From DATKSS01 sp035533335 (GTDB lineage Bacteria > Chloroflexota > Dormibacteria > Dormibacterales > Dormibacteraceae), in the NCBI GenBank assembly GCA_035533335.1, contig DATLUC010000131.1, positions 1-9,150 on the forward strand: a stretch of DNA of 9,150 bases. The letters run 5' to 3'. How positions within the stretch are numbered: the stretch's first letter is position 1; each line of letters begins with the position of its first letter. Positions 1 through 5,360 of this stretch are shown here, piece by piece. The position numbers and the translations under genes were made by a program. The notes under the pieces were generated by a model, which saw nothing but the letters and a program-made list of their open reading frames with translations, was not told where the DNA came from and did not search any database.

Positions 1-102
1 GCGACAGGGTCAGTCGTCTACGACAACGCGCCTGGACCGGATGATCTGACTTCCAACACGGAAGCAATTTCAGGTGGTGACATCGTGATCCATAAGTCCT
101 AG
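1..102 (+). CDS. C-terminal end of an unknown protein (5' end outside window)
   Basis: The first reading frame is open from base 1 to a TAG at 100-102 and gives 33 residues starting ATGSVVYDN and ending GGDIVIHKS. It begins before the window, so only the tail is visible. The composition (Gly, Asp, Thr, Ser, short beta-type runs, no hydrophobic helix) resembles the end of an exported beta-sandwich or repeat protein. I cannot assign a family. The neighbouring tRNA-like locus starts about 40 bases after the stop. The call as coding rests on the smooth protein-like composition and the stop at a plausible gene end; so short an open frame could also occur by chance. Confidence 0.45.
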   Translation, partial: ATGSVVYDNAPGPDDLTSNTEAISGGDIVIHKS

Positions 103-117
103 CGGACACTGAAGACC

Positions 118-140
118 GTATAGCCAATTTGTATTGCCAA
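118..140 (+). repeat. Left copy of a composite direct repeat flanking the tRNA-like locus
   Basis: GTATAGCCA (118-126), six bases, then ATTGCCAA (133-140). The same two words recur in the same order at 342-362 with a four-base spacer. The pair brackets the tRNA-like locus at 141-295. The two exact words total 17 bases, which is more than expected by chance at this spacing. Confidence 0.55.
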
Positions 141-191
141 GCCGGGGAGGCTTAGGGAGCCACGGGGAGGCGAGATGCGGAGAATCGAGTT

Positions 192-221
192 CCGCAGGAG
201 GCCTGAGGAGGCCTCCTGCGG
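192..221 (+). other. Perfect 12-bp hairpin in GGAGG-rich sequence upstream of the tRNA 3' half
   Basis: CCGCAGGAGGCC (192-203) and GGCCTCCTGCGG (210-221) are exact reverse complements separated by the six bases TGAGGA. The left arm can alternatively pair with TGCGGA at 176-181 through TCCGCA at 191-196, so two mutually exclusive folds are possible. No T-run follows, so it is not a standard intrinsic terminator. It lies where the D-arm to anticodon-arm junction of a tRNA would be if 141-279 were one transcript. Confidence 0.6.
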
Positions 222-229
222 AGGTCGGG

Positions 230-279
230 ACGGACTTTTAAACCGATGGTCCAGGGTTCGAATCCCTGCGCCGGCACCA
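230..279 (+). tRNA. tRNA 3' half (Lys-UUU-like), 5' half missing or disrupted
   Basis: The sequence reads as anticodon arm to 3' end of a tRNA: a CTTTTAA loop (235-241) as in tRNA-Lys(UUU), a short variable region TGGTC, a five-bp T-stem CAGGG/CCCTG around the invariant TTCGAAT loop (257-263), then acceptor strand CGCCGGC, discriminator A and encoded CCA (277-279). The expected 5' acceptor strand would be GCCGGCG. The nearest match is GCCGGGG at 141-147 (six of seven bases), followed by a small hairpin GGCT/AGCC (149-161) that could be a relic D-arm. About 68 extra bases then separate it from the anticodon arm. The anticodon stem pairs only at CGG/CCG, with A-A mismatches on both sides. It is most likely a tRNA remnant or an att-site copy of a tRNA 3' end; a functional long tRNA is unlikely. 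Confidence 0.5.
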
Positions 280-295
280 CCTGCGCCGGCACCAC
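266..295 (+). repeat. 15-bp perfect tandem duplication of the tRNA 3' end
   Basis: CTGCGCCGGCACCAC occurs at 266-280 and again, immediately adjacent and identical, at 281-295. The unit covers the end of the T-stem, the acceptor strand and CCA. TTTTT follows at 296-300. The self-complementary GCCGGC in each unit can pair between copies, giving a weak terminator-like fold ahead of the T-run. Confidence 0.8.
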
Positions 296-341
296 TTTTT
301 GTATTCAGTTTCGGTCCTCAACCCCTGTGGCAATCCCCGCT

Positions 342-362
342 GTATAGCCACGATATTGCCAA
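342..362 (+). repeat. Right copy of the composite direct repeat, with an inverted copy nearby
   Basis: GTATAGCCA (342-350), four bases, then ATTGCCAA (355-362) repeat the words at 118-140. TGGCTATAC at 379-387 is the exact reverse complement of GTATAGCCA, so this copy also forms a 9-bp inverted repeat with a 28-base spacer. Apart from the repeats, 301-408 holds nothing I can recognise. Confidence 0.55.
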
Positions 363-408
363 TCGTTTGACTTCGGCCTGGCTATACGGAGCCAGATCCG
401 AACTCGGG

Positions 409-433
409 AGCAGCGGTTTTTCAGACCGCTGCT
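409..433. terminator. 9-bp hairpin just beyond the end of the ABC transporter remnant
   Basis: AGCAGCGGT (409-417) and ACCGCTGCT (425-433) are perfect complements around a seven-base loop. The hairpin lies 21 bases downstream of the stop of the leftward ABC pseudogene, where a terminator would be expected. A T-rich tract is in the loop and none follows the stem on either strand, so termination is inferred from position only. Confidence 0.35.
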
Positions 434-454
434 GTCCACCGCCGGCCCGTTCGG

Positions 455-930
455 TCAATCGATGCTCGAGACAATTCGACCGCCATCGAGCGCGATGACC
501 GTGTCGAACTGTTGGGGGATGGCCGCCTCGTGACTCACCATCAGTACCGACCGCGAACCTGCGGCACCCAGCAGTTCTGCGAGCGCGCGCGGCGACGACT
601 CGGGATCGAGATGCGCCATCGGCTCGTCGAGCAGGAGCAGGTTCGCCCCCGACAGCAGCGCCCGGGCCATTCCGAGGCGTTGTCTCTCTTCGGCGCTGAC
701 AGGCCGGCCCCCAGCGAACGCTCCTCGGTTTCCTTCCCGAGCAGCCGGTCCTCATCGCCGGTTCGCTCGGGACAAATCTCCGCCTGGCCGATCCCACAGC
801 CACGGACGCGCAGCTCAGGCCACCGTCTAGTGCGATCACACGGTCGGCCAGCCGCGCCACCGCCGGTCGGTGGGTCACCCAGAGCCTCCGTCGCGTCGTC
901 AAGGTGCACCGTCGGCTCGTCCACGAGCGT
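455..930 (-). pseudogene. Decayed ABC transporter ATPase (CydD/CydC-like), internally deleted and frameshifted
   Basis: Reading leftward, several ABC nucleotide-binding-domain pieces occur in different frames. A Walker B/D-loop piece, LVDEPTVHLDD, starts near 927. An H-loop piece, WVTHRPAVARLADRVIALDGG, follows near 880-820 in another frame. Next is a signature-motif piece, SLGAGLSA, at about 717-694. After a frame change near 694-689 comes EERQRLGMARALL, then Walker B LLLLDEPMAHLDPE and H-loop VSHE, ending at a TGA (457-455). Two domain ends in tandem, the first missing the stretch between D-loop and H-loop and the second missing its Walker A half, suggest a CydD-CydC-type pair or fusion collapsed by deletion. 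CydDC exports thiols for cytochrome bd assembly. The subfamily is inferred from the style of the fragments; another paired ABC exporter is possible. The broken frames make function very unlikely. Confidence 0.75.
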
Positions 931-979
931 TTCGCTGAAACTCGCAGGGAACTCGGCCCTCGTTCGTCGTAACCGACAG

Positions 980-2764
980 ATGGAGCCTCGTTTCGGGCAC
1001 AAAGGTGGATTTGGCGCGTTGAAGGGCAAGCTCGCGGCGGCCCTCTCGACCGGCGCCCTGCTGGCCTTGGCCCTGGCCCCCACGGTTCACGCGTCGACGG
1101 ATGTGCTGGACCAGAGCGTGCAGTTGCTCGGCACCTATCTCTCGTACGAGTCTCTGGCCAACATGGCCGAGACCTTCACTCCGTCCAAGGACGGCCGGCT
1201 CGACCAGGTATCCCTGTATGCGGGGACCACCGGGTACATGTCGACGACTTTCCACGTCGAGATCTGGACGGTGGCCGCCGGTCAGCCCGCGGCTGTCTAC
1301 CAGTTCGACTCCGCCACCCAGGCCTCTACCGCTGTGACCGCGGCCCTCGGCGTCACGCTGCAGTGGCGCGACTTCCCGCTCAGCAAGCCAGTGCCTCTGA
1401 AGGGTGGCACCCAGTATGCAATCGTGGTCCGCGCCAACAACTCTTCCTTCCGCTGGGGCTATGAAAATTCGGAAACGTACGCGGGCGGGAAGCTGTGGCT
1501 CTGCTGTTCGGCCACCGGCGCATGGATGTCGGGCTCGGGCCTGCCACCCAGCTTTGACTTCAAGACCTGGATGAACACGAGCGCCAACCAGGCCCCCGTC
1601 GTTGCCGCCGACAACGCGACCGTCAGCGTCGACGAGGGGACCGCCGCGGCCAACACCGGCACCTTCTCGGACCCTGACGGCGACGCCGTGACAGTCACGG
1701 CCTCTACCGGGTCGGTCACCACCTCGGGGGGCGCCGGCAGCGGCACGTGGTCGTGGTCGCAGCCTGCGTCCGACGAAAGCTCGAGCCAGACGGTGACCGT
1801 CACGGCTGACGACGGCAAGGGCCTCAATGCAGCCACCACCTTCACCGTCAACGTCGCCGGCGTCGCGCCTGTTGCGCACATCTCGTCCGGCTCGGCGGCA
1901 CTGGCCGCGGCGACCACCACCGCCCCTTCCAGCCCGGAGGGCACGGCAGTGTCGCTGACCGCCTCGGCCACCAGCCCCGCCGTCGCCGACACCAGCGCGG
2001 GCTTCGCCTACACCTGGATCGCGACCAAGAACGGCAGCGCCTTCTCAAGCGGCTCGGGAGCATCGTTCAGCCTCACGCCGGACGACGAGGGAACGTTCGT
2101 CGTGACCCTGCAGGCCAAGGACGATGGCGGCCTGACCGGGTCGACGACACGCACCTTCGCGGGGGCGAACGTCGCGCCGTCAGCGACGATCTCGGGCGTC
2201 ACCCCGTCGGCTTCGCTGCTCCTGACAGCGCACGAGGCGGTGGCTTTCTCGGGCAGCTTCACCGACCCGGGCGCGCTCGACTCGCACTCGGTGACCTGGA
2301 GCTTCGGTGACGGCGCCACCAGCACCACCAGCTACGGGCCTGGCGGCTCCGCCGGCTTCTCGGCCTCGCACGCGTACGCCGCCGCCGGGTCCTACACGGT
2401 CAGCCTGGCGGTCAGGGACGATGACGTCGGTGTGGGGCAGAAGAGCGTCAACGTGGTCGTCCAGACCCCGCAGGCGGCGCTCAGCACGATCGCCGGCTAC
2501 GTGCAGGGTCTTTCGACCCTCAACGCCGGCGAGAAGAACAGCCTGATCGCCAAGCTGAACGCCGCTTCGGCGGCGGTTGGACGGGGGGACACCACCGCGG
2601 CCAACAACCAGCTCGGCGCCTTCCTGAACGAACTCCAAGCCGACGTCAACACCGGCAAAGTCTCTCCCGCGGCGGCGAGCGTACTGCGCAGTGCCGTCCA
2701 CGCCGTGCAGGCTGCGCTCGGCACCTTCAACCGGTTCCTGGAGTGGTGGCCTGTAGAGGCTTAG
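980..2764 (+). CDS. Secreted PKD/Ig-repeat surface protein with helical C-terminal domain
   Basis: The ATG start gives 594 residues. An N-terminal Sec signal peptide has a basic region (K15, K17), a hydrophobic stretch at about 18-36 and an AxA-type site (VHA) near residue 38. Residues about 45-200 form a beta-rich module of the kind found at the start of many exported actinobacterial proteins (AETFTPS, WGYENS, FDFKTWM). Residues about 205-296 are Ig/cadherin-like (FSDPDGDAVTV, VTADDGKG). About 297-395 is another Ig-like repeat, and about 398-495 is a PKD domain (TWSFGDGATS, YTVSLAVRDDD). A helical tail at about 500-582 resembles the FIMAH domain. No membrane anchor or LPXTG motif follows. 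A TTG at 1019, preceded by AAAGGTGG at 1001-1008, would give a more compact 25-residue signal peptide and may be the true start. No enzyme motif was seen; an extracellular binding or adhesive role is inferred. Confidence 0.85.
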   Translation: MEPRFGHKGGFGALKGKLAAALSTGALLALALAPTVHASTDVLDQSVQLLGTYLSYESLANMAETFTPSKDGRLDQVSLYAGTTGYMSTTFHVEIWTVAAGQPAAVYQFDSATQASTAVTAALGVTLQWRDFPLSKPVPLKGGTQYAIVVRANNSSFRWGYENSETYAGGKLWLCCSATGAWMSGSGLPPSFDFKTWMNTSANQAPVVAADNATVSVDEGTAAANTGTFSDPDGDAVTVTASTGSVTTSGGAGSGTWSWSQPASDESSSQTVTVTADDGKGLNAATTFTVNVAGVAPVAHISSGSAALAAATTTAPSSPEGTAVSLTASATSPAVADTSAGFAYTWIATKNGSAFSSGSGASFSLTPDDEGTFVVTLQAKDDGGLTGSTTRTFAGANVAPSATISGVTPSASLLLTAHEAVAFSGSFTDPGALDSHSVTWSFGDGATSTTSYGPGGSAGFSASHAYAAAGSYTVSLAVRDDDVGVGQKSVNVVVQTPQAALSTIAGYVQGLSTLNAGEKNSLIAKLNAASAAVGRGDTTAANNQLGAFLNELQADVNTGKVSPAAASVLRSAVHAVQAALGTFNRFLEWWPVEA

Positions 2765-2769
2765 ATTCC

Positions 2770-2784
2770 GGCCAACCGTTGGCC
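2770..2784. terminator. 15-base palindrome after the surface-protein stop codon
   Basis: GGCCAAC (2770-2776) and GTTGGCC (2778-2784) are complementary around one central base, five bases after the TAG. No T-run follows. It may be a weak terminator or a dimeric protein-binding site; the sequence does not decide. Confidence 0.3.
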
Positions 2785-2809
2785 CCCGCCGTTGCCACCC
2801 GATTCCTGA

Positions 2810-3280
2810 CCCAGCTCTTCTGAGCGGCGCTTCGGCATCGTCGACAAGTTCGCGGGCGACGCGATCATGGCCACCTTCAACGTCTCGGGCCAGAGCGTCG
2901 ACCACGCGCTGCAGGCCCTGAAGGCGGCGATCGCCATCATCGACAAGGCGGCGCTCGCCGGCCTGCCCGTCGGGGCCGACCTGGCGGTGGGCCCCGTCGT
3001 GGTCGGGAACCTGGCCGAATCGGCCAACGTCAGCGTGCTGGGCGACGTGACCAACCTGGCCTCGAGGCTCCAGGCGCAGTCGGGTGCGGGTGAGGTGACC
3101 ATGAGCGACGAGGCCTTCCGGCGGAGCAAGGACTGGATCGAGGTCCAGCACATCCCTGTTGAGCGCCTGGAGGTCGATTTGAAGGGGTTCAGCGAGCCCG
3201 TGGTGGTGTTCCGGCTGGCCGCTTCCGTGCCCTGCGAGGCCCCGACCAGGGTCGGGGCCGAGGGCCGTAAGGCAACCTAA
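2810..3280 (+). pseudogene. 5'-truncated class III adenylate/guanylate cyclase (C-terminal half only)
   Basis: The frame is open from 2810 to a TAA at 3278-3280. It reads ERRFGIVDKFAGDAIMATF, then VSVLGDVTNLASRLQ, then a tail ending in LKGFSEPVVVFRLA. These are the second-half landmarks of a class III cyclase domain: substrate-binding Lys and second metal Asp in DKFAGD, adenine-contacting Asp in LGD, and Asn and Arg in TNLASR. The first half, with the first metal-binding Asp, is absent, and a TGA at 2807-2809 closes the frame. A short RFLTQLF stretch in another frame just before it may be decayed upstream sequence. An ATG at 2867 would give 137 residues without the DKFAGD motif, so an independent product is doubtful. 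The remaining codons look well preserved, so the truncation may be recent. Confidence 0.75.
3238..3259. repeat. 10-bp inverted repeat near the end of the cyclase remnant
   Basis: GGCCCCGACC (3238-3247) and GGTCGGGGCC (3250-3259) are exact reverse complements with two bases between. As RNA this gives a stem of about eight to nine pairs. It lies inside the last codons of the remnant. No T-run follows closely, so a terminator role is uncertain. Confidence 0.4.
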
Positions 3281-3389
3281 AATCGCCGCCGTTTTGGTAA
3301 GGTGGCTTCTTTCCGGTTCCTGAGCGGTCTTCCAGACGTCATCGCTCCGAGCTCAGGCCTGAACGTCGCCCCAGGGGTAGGGCGAGTCC

Positions 3390-3397
3390 AAGGAGGA
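3390..3397 (+). promoter_or_regulatory. Strong Shine-Dalgarno deciding a TTG start
   Basis: AAGGAGGA is nearly a full anti-Shine-Dalgarno match and sits ten bases before the TTG at 3408-3410. No ATG or GTG is as well placed, so this site supports TTG as the start of the transglycosylase-like gene. Confidence 0.7.
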
Positions 3398-3407
3398 GCG
3401 CAGGGTT

Positions 3408-3992
3408 TTGCTGCCACTTTTTCGAGCGGTTGTGGTGTGGGTCGTGATCCTCGTGACGGTGATCGCGCCGCGCCTGGTTCCGCCCGCCCAGACCTACACG
3501 GCGGTGGCCGTGACCCAGCTCAGCTCATATGACCGCCTGTCGGTGGTGAACCAGACCCGCACCGAGCGGGTCCACGCCGCTCAGATGGCGCAGTCGCTCG
3601 CGTGGTCGCAGGAGCTCAAGCAGGGGCTGGCCGATTACGAGGCTCAGCAGCAGGCGCTTGCCGCCGCCCAGGCTCAGGCCGCCGTCATCGCCGCGAGGAG
3701 CAACCATCCGGGTCCGCCGCCCGACATCGCCAAGGACATCACCGACGCGTTCAGCCCGCTCGGCTCGGCCGCGGTCCAGTGGGCTATGAACGTCGCCTAC
3801 TGCGAGTCGCGGTATCACCCGAACTCGGTGAACACGTCGAGTGGGGCCTCAGGTCTCTTCCAGTTCCTTCCGAGCACCTGGTCGGGGACGCCGTGGGCCA
3901 GCCAGTCGCCGTTTGACCCGGCCGCCAACGCGATGGCAGCGGCCTGGCTCTACTCGCACTACGGCCCCGGCCGCTGGGTCTGCCAGGGCTAA
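3408..3992 (+). CDS. Membrane-anchored lytic transglycosylase / lysozyme-like protein
   Basis: Starting at TTG behind AAGGAGGA, the gene encodes 194 residues. Residues about 5-22 are a hydrophobic signal peptide or anchor (VVVWVVILVTVIA). Residues about 50-97 are Gln/Ala-rich, probably a coiled-coil stalk, followed by a Pro-rich hinge (PGPPP). Residues about 118-194 are a compact lysozyme-like fold of the SLT/Rpf type: NVAYCESRYHPNSVN carries the likely catalytic Glu133, followed by SSGASGLFQFLPSTW and FDPAANAMAAAWLYSHYG. Cys132 and Cys192 could form a disulfide outside the cell. Such proteins cleave peptidoglycan glycan strands during growth or resuscitation. It stands alone, after a 127-base leader, and converges on the cyclase gene. 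Family membership is clear from motifs; whether it acts as a transglycosylase or a muramidase is not decided by sequence. Confidence 0.85.
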   Translation: MLPLFRAVVVWVVILVTVIAPRLVPPAQTYTAVAVTQLSSYDRLSVVNQTRTERVHAAQMAQSLAWSQELKQGLADYEAQQQALAAAQAQAAVIAARSNHPGPPPDIAKDITDAFSPLGSAAVQWAMNVAYCESRYHPNSVNTSSGASGLFQFLPSTWSGTPWASQSPFDPAANAMAAAWLYSHYGPGRWVCQG

Positions 3993-3997
3993 GTCCG

Positions 3998-4018
3998 CTT
4001 CCCGATGTAGTGGGGAAG
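3998..4018. terminator. Hairpin after the transglycosylase-like gene
   Basis: CTTCCC (3998-4003) and GGGAAG (4013-4018) form a six-bp stem six bases after the TAA. There is no clear T-run. The same arm sequences recur in the second hairpin of this convergent spacer, so the arms can also pair across the spacer. Confidence 0.4.
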
Positions 4019-4084
4019 GTAGCCCGCAGGGCCGGATGGGCAGCGCCAGATGGTTTTCACCTCCCAATCCCCGGCTGCGCCGGT

Positions 4085-4107
4085 ACTTCCCCGCAGAACG
4101 GGGAAGT
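4085..4107. terminator. 9-bp hairpin between convergent genes
   Basis: ACTTCCCCG (4085-4093) and CGGGGAAGT (4099-4107) are perfect complements around the loop CAGAA. The hairpin lies 11 bases beyond the stop of the leftward cyclase gene and about 90 bases beyond the rightward gene. It is a likely terminator for one or both, although neither side carries a strong T-run. Confidence 0.5.
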
Positions 4108-4118
4108 GGGGATGATGC

Positions 4119-5276
4119 CTAGCCTTCGGCGATGACGACGATCTCCAGCTCGTAGATCGACTGCGGGCGGGAAGCGCCCTTCAAGAGCATCGCCTCCAGG
4201 CCGGCCACCCCGACACCGGACGGCAGCGCCTCTAGCGTGGCCTCGGACAGGAGGACCTTGGCCGGGCGCACCTTGGACAGGAACGCGGCGTTGTTCACCG
4301 GAACGCCGATCAGGGTGAACTCCAGCCGCCTCTTCGAGCCGACGTGGCCCGCGACGACCTCGCCGGTGTCGAGCCCGAAGCCGACTGAGATCGCCGGCCT
4401 GCCCCGCGAGACCAGCTCGCGGTTGAGGCGGTCGATCTCTCTGACCATCCCTTGCGCGGCCTTGAGCGCCTGTTCCGCGTGATCCTCCATGGGGTTGGGG
4501 GCGCCGAACACGACGAGCATCCCGTCCCCCTGGAACTTGTCGATGTTGCCTCCGTGGGCCAGCACGACCTCGATCATCCGGCCGAAGTAGTCGTTGAGGA
4601 ACTCGACGAGCTCGTCGGCGCCCATGCTCTGCGACAGGCGCGAGAACCCTTCGATGTCGGAGTTGAGGATGGTCACGTTGCGCCGCTCGCCGGCGAGCAT
4701 CATGGTCTCGCGGTCGGAGCGGGCGAGCACGTAATCGGTGACCTGCTTGTTGACGTGAAGCTCGAAGAGCTCGCGCAGGAACTCCGAGCGCTCGTACTGG
4801 CGCGCGTTTTCGATGGCCATCGCGGCCAGGTCGGAGATCGCCTGCAGGAACTCCTTGTCCTTCTCCTCGAAGATCGCGGCTCGGAACGGGTTGTCCACGT
4901 AGACCGCGCCGATCACCTTGCCCTTCGTGACCAGGGGCACGGCGATGATCGAGCGAAGGTTCTGAAGGATGACCGACTGCTTGCCCTTGAACCGGTCGTC
5001 CACGATGGCATCGGTCGTCACCACGCCATCCTGCGTGGCGATGACCTGGTCGATGACCGTCCGCGAGCCGAGGAACTCGCGGGCCTTCTCCGGGTCTGCC
5101 TCGCCGCTGGTCATCTTGATCGACAGCTCGCCGGTGGCCTCGTCGACCAGCACGATCTGGCCTCGTGCCGCCTTCATCAATGTGATCACGCGGTCCATGA
5201 CCTTGCGCAGGACGACATCGAGCTCGAGCGACGAGCTGAGGTCGCGTGCGAGCTCAATGAGCAGGTGGTCGCGCAT
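4119..5276 (-). CDS. GAF domain - class III nucleotide cyclase protein, with altered active site
   Basis: From the ATG at 5276 the protein is 385 residues. Residues about 15-160 are a GAF sensor (ARGQIVLVDEATGEL, RSIIAVPLVTKGKVIGAVYVDN). A linker (LRELFELHVNKQV) leads to a class III cyclase domain at about 196-375. Both metal-binding Asp residues are present (D207 in NSDIEGF, D251 in DKFQGD), as is the substrate Lys247. In the segment IGVPVNNAAFL the adenine-contacting Asp is Val325 and the transition-state Arg is Phe332, while Asn328 is kept. Cytoplasmic; no membrane segment is visible. A ligand on the GAF domain would normally control cAMP synthesis, but the substitutions suggest a changed substrate, a dimer partner, or a non-catalytic role. 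A GTG at 5306 is an alternative start. The gene is divergent from pcrA across a very short gap. Confidence 0.85.
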   Translation of the reverse strand: MRDHLLIELARDLSSSLELDVVLRKVMDRVITLMKAARGQIVLVDEATGELSIKMTSGEADPEKAREFLGSRTVIDQVIATQDGVVTTDAIVDDRFKGKQSVILQNLRSIIAVPLVTKGKVIGAVYVDNPFRAAIFEEKDKEFLQAISDLAAMAIENARQYERSEFLRELFELHVNKQVTDYVLARSDRETMMLAGERRNVTILNSDIEGFSRLSQSMGADELVEFLNDYFGRMIEVVLAHGGNIDKFQGDGMLVVFGAPNPMEDHAEQALKAAQGMVREIDRLNRELVSRGRPAISVGFGLDTGEVVAGHVGSKRRLEFTLIGVPVNNAAFLSKVRPAKVLLSEATLEALPSGVGVAGLEAMLLKGASRPQSIYELEIVVIAEG

Positions 5277-5346
5277 GCCGAGATCGATGTCGGGGGCCAA
5301 GGCCACGAGCAGTCTAACGAACGAGTGCCGAAAATCCGGCCACCGG

Positions 5347-5352
5347 TAAACT
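5347..5352 (+). promoter_or_regulatory. Possible -10 element for pcrA, in the divergent gap
   Basis: TAAACT matches the TAnnnT pattern and lies eight bases before the TTG start at 5361, which would give a leaderless transcript. No good -35 is visible. On the other strand TAGACT lies just ahead of the alternative GTG start of the cyclase gene. Both are weak matches. Confidence 0.2.
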
Positions 5353-5360
5353 CGATCCCC

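Noticed and set aside
141..279. Selenocysteine tRNA or tmRNA
   Set aside because: The anticodon loop reads TTT, not TCA, and the acceptor and D-arm do not match tRNA-Sec; the conserved 5' sequence and tag-coding region of tmRNA are absent.
175..498. 107-codon plus-strand open frame across the tRNA-like locus
   Set aside because: It runs through the hairpin, the tRNA 3' half and the tandem repeat; the protein has no sensible composition.
512..979. Upstream part of the open frame leading into the surface protein
   Set aside because: It runs antisense to the ABC transporter remnant, is Arg/Ser/Pro-rich, and precedes a clear signal peptide.
3281..3407. Possible c-di-AMP (ydaO-type) riboswitch ahead of the lysozyme-like gene
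   Set aside because: Such riboswitches often precede cell-wall hydrolase genes in Actinobacteria, and GTAGGGCGAGTCCAAGGAG vaguely resembles the 3' end of the motif, but the conserved 5' blocks are absent and the leader is too short.
4452..5360. Long open extension of the pcrA frame upstream (about 303 codons)
   Set aside because: It is exactly antisense to the GAF-cyclase coding sequence, which has clear domain motifs, and it shows no helicase or other recognisable domain. Long open antisense frames are common in GC-rich genes.
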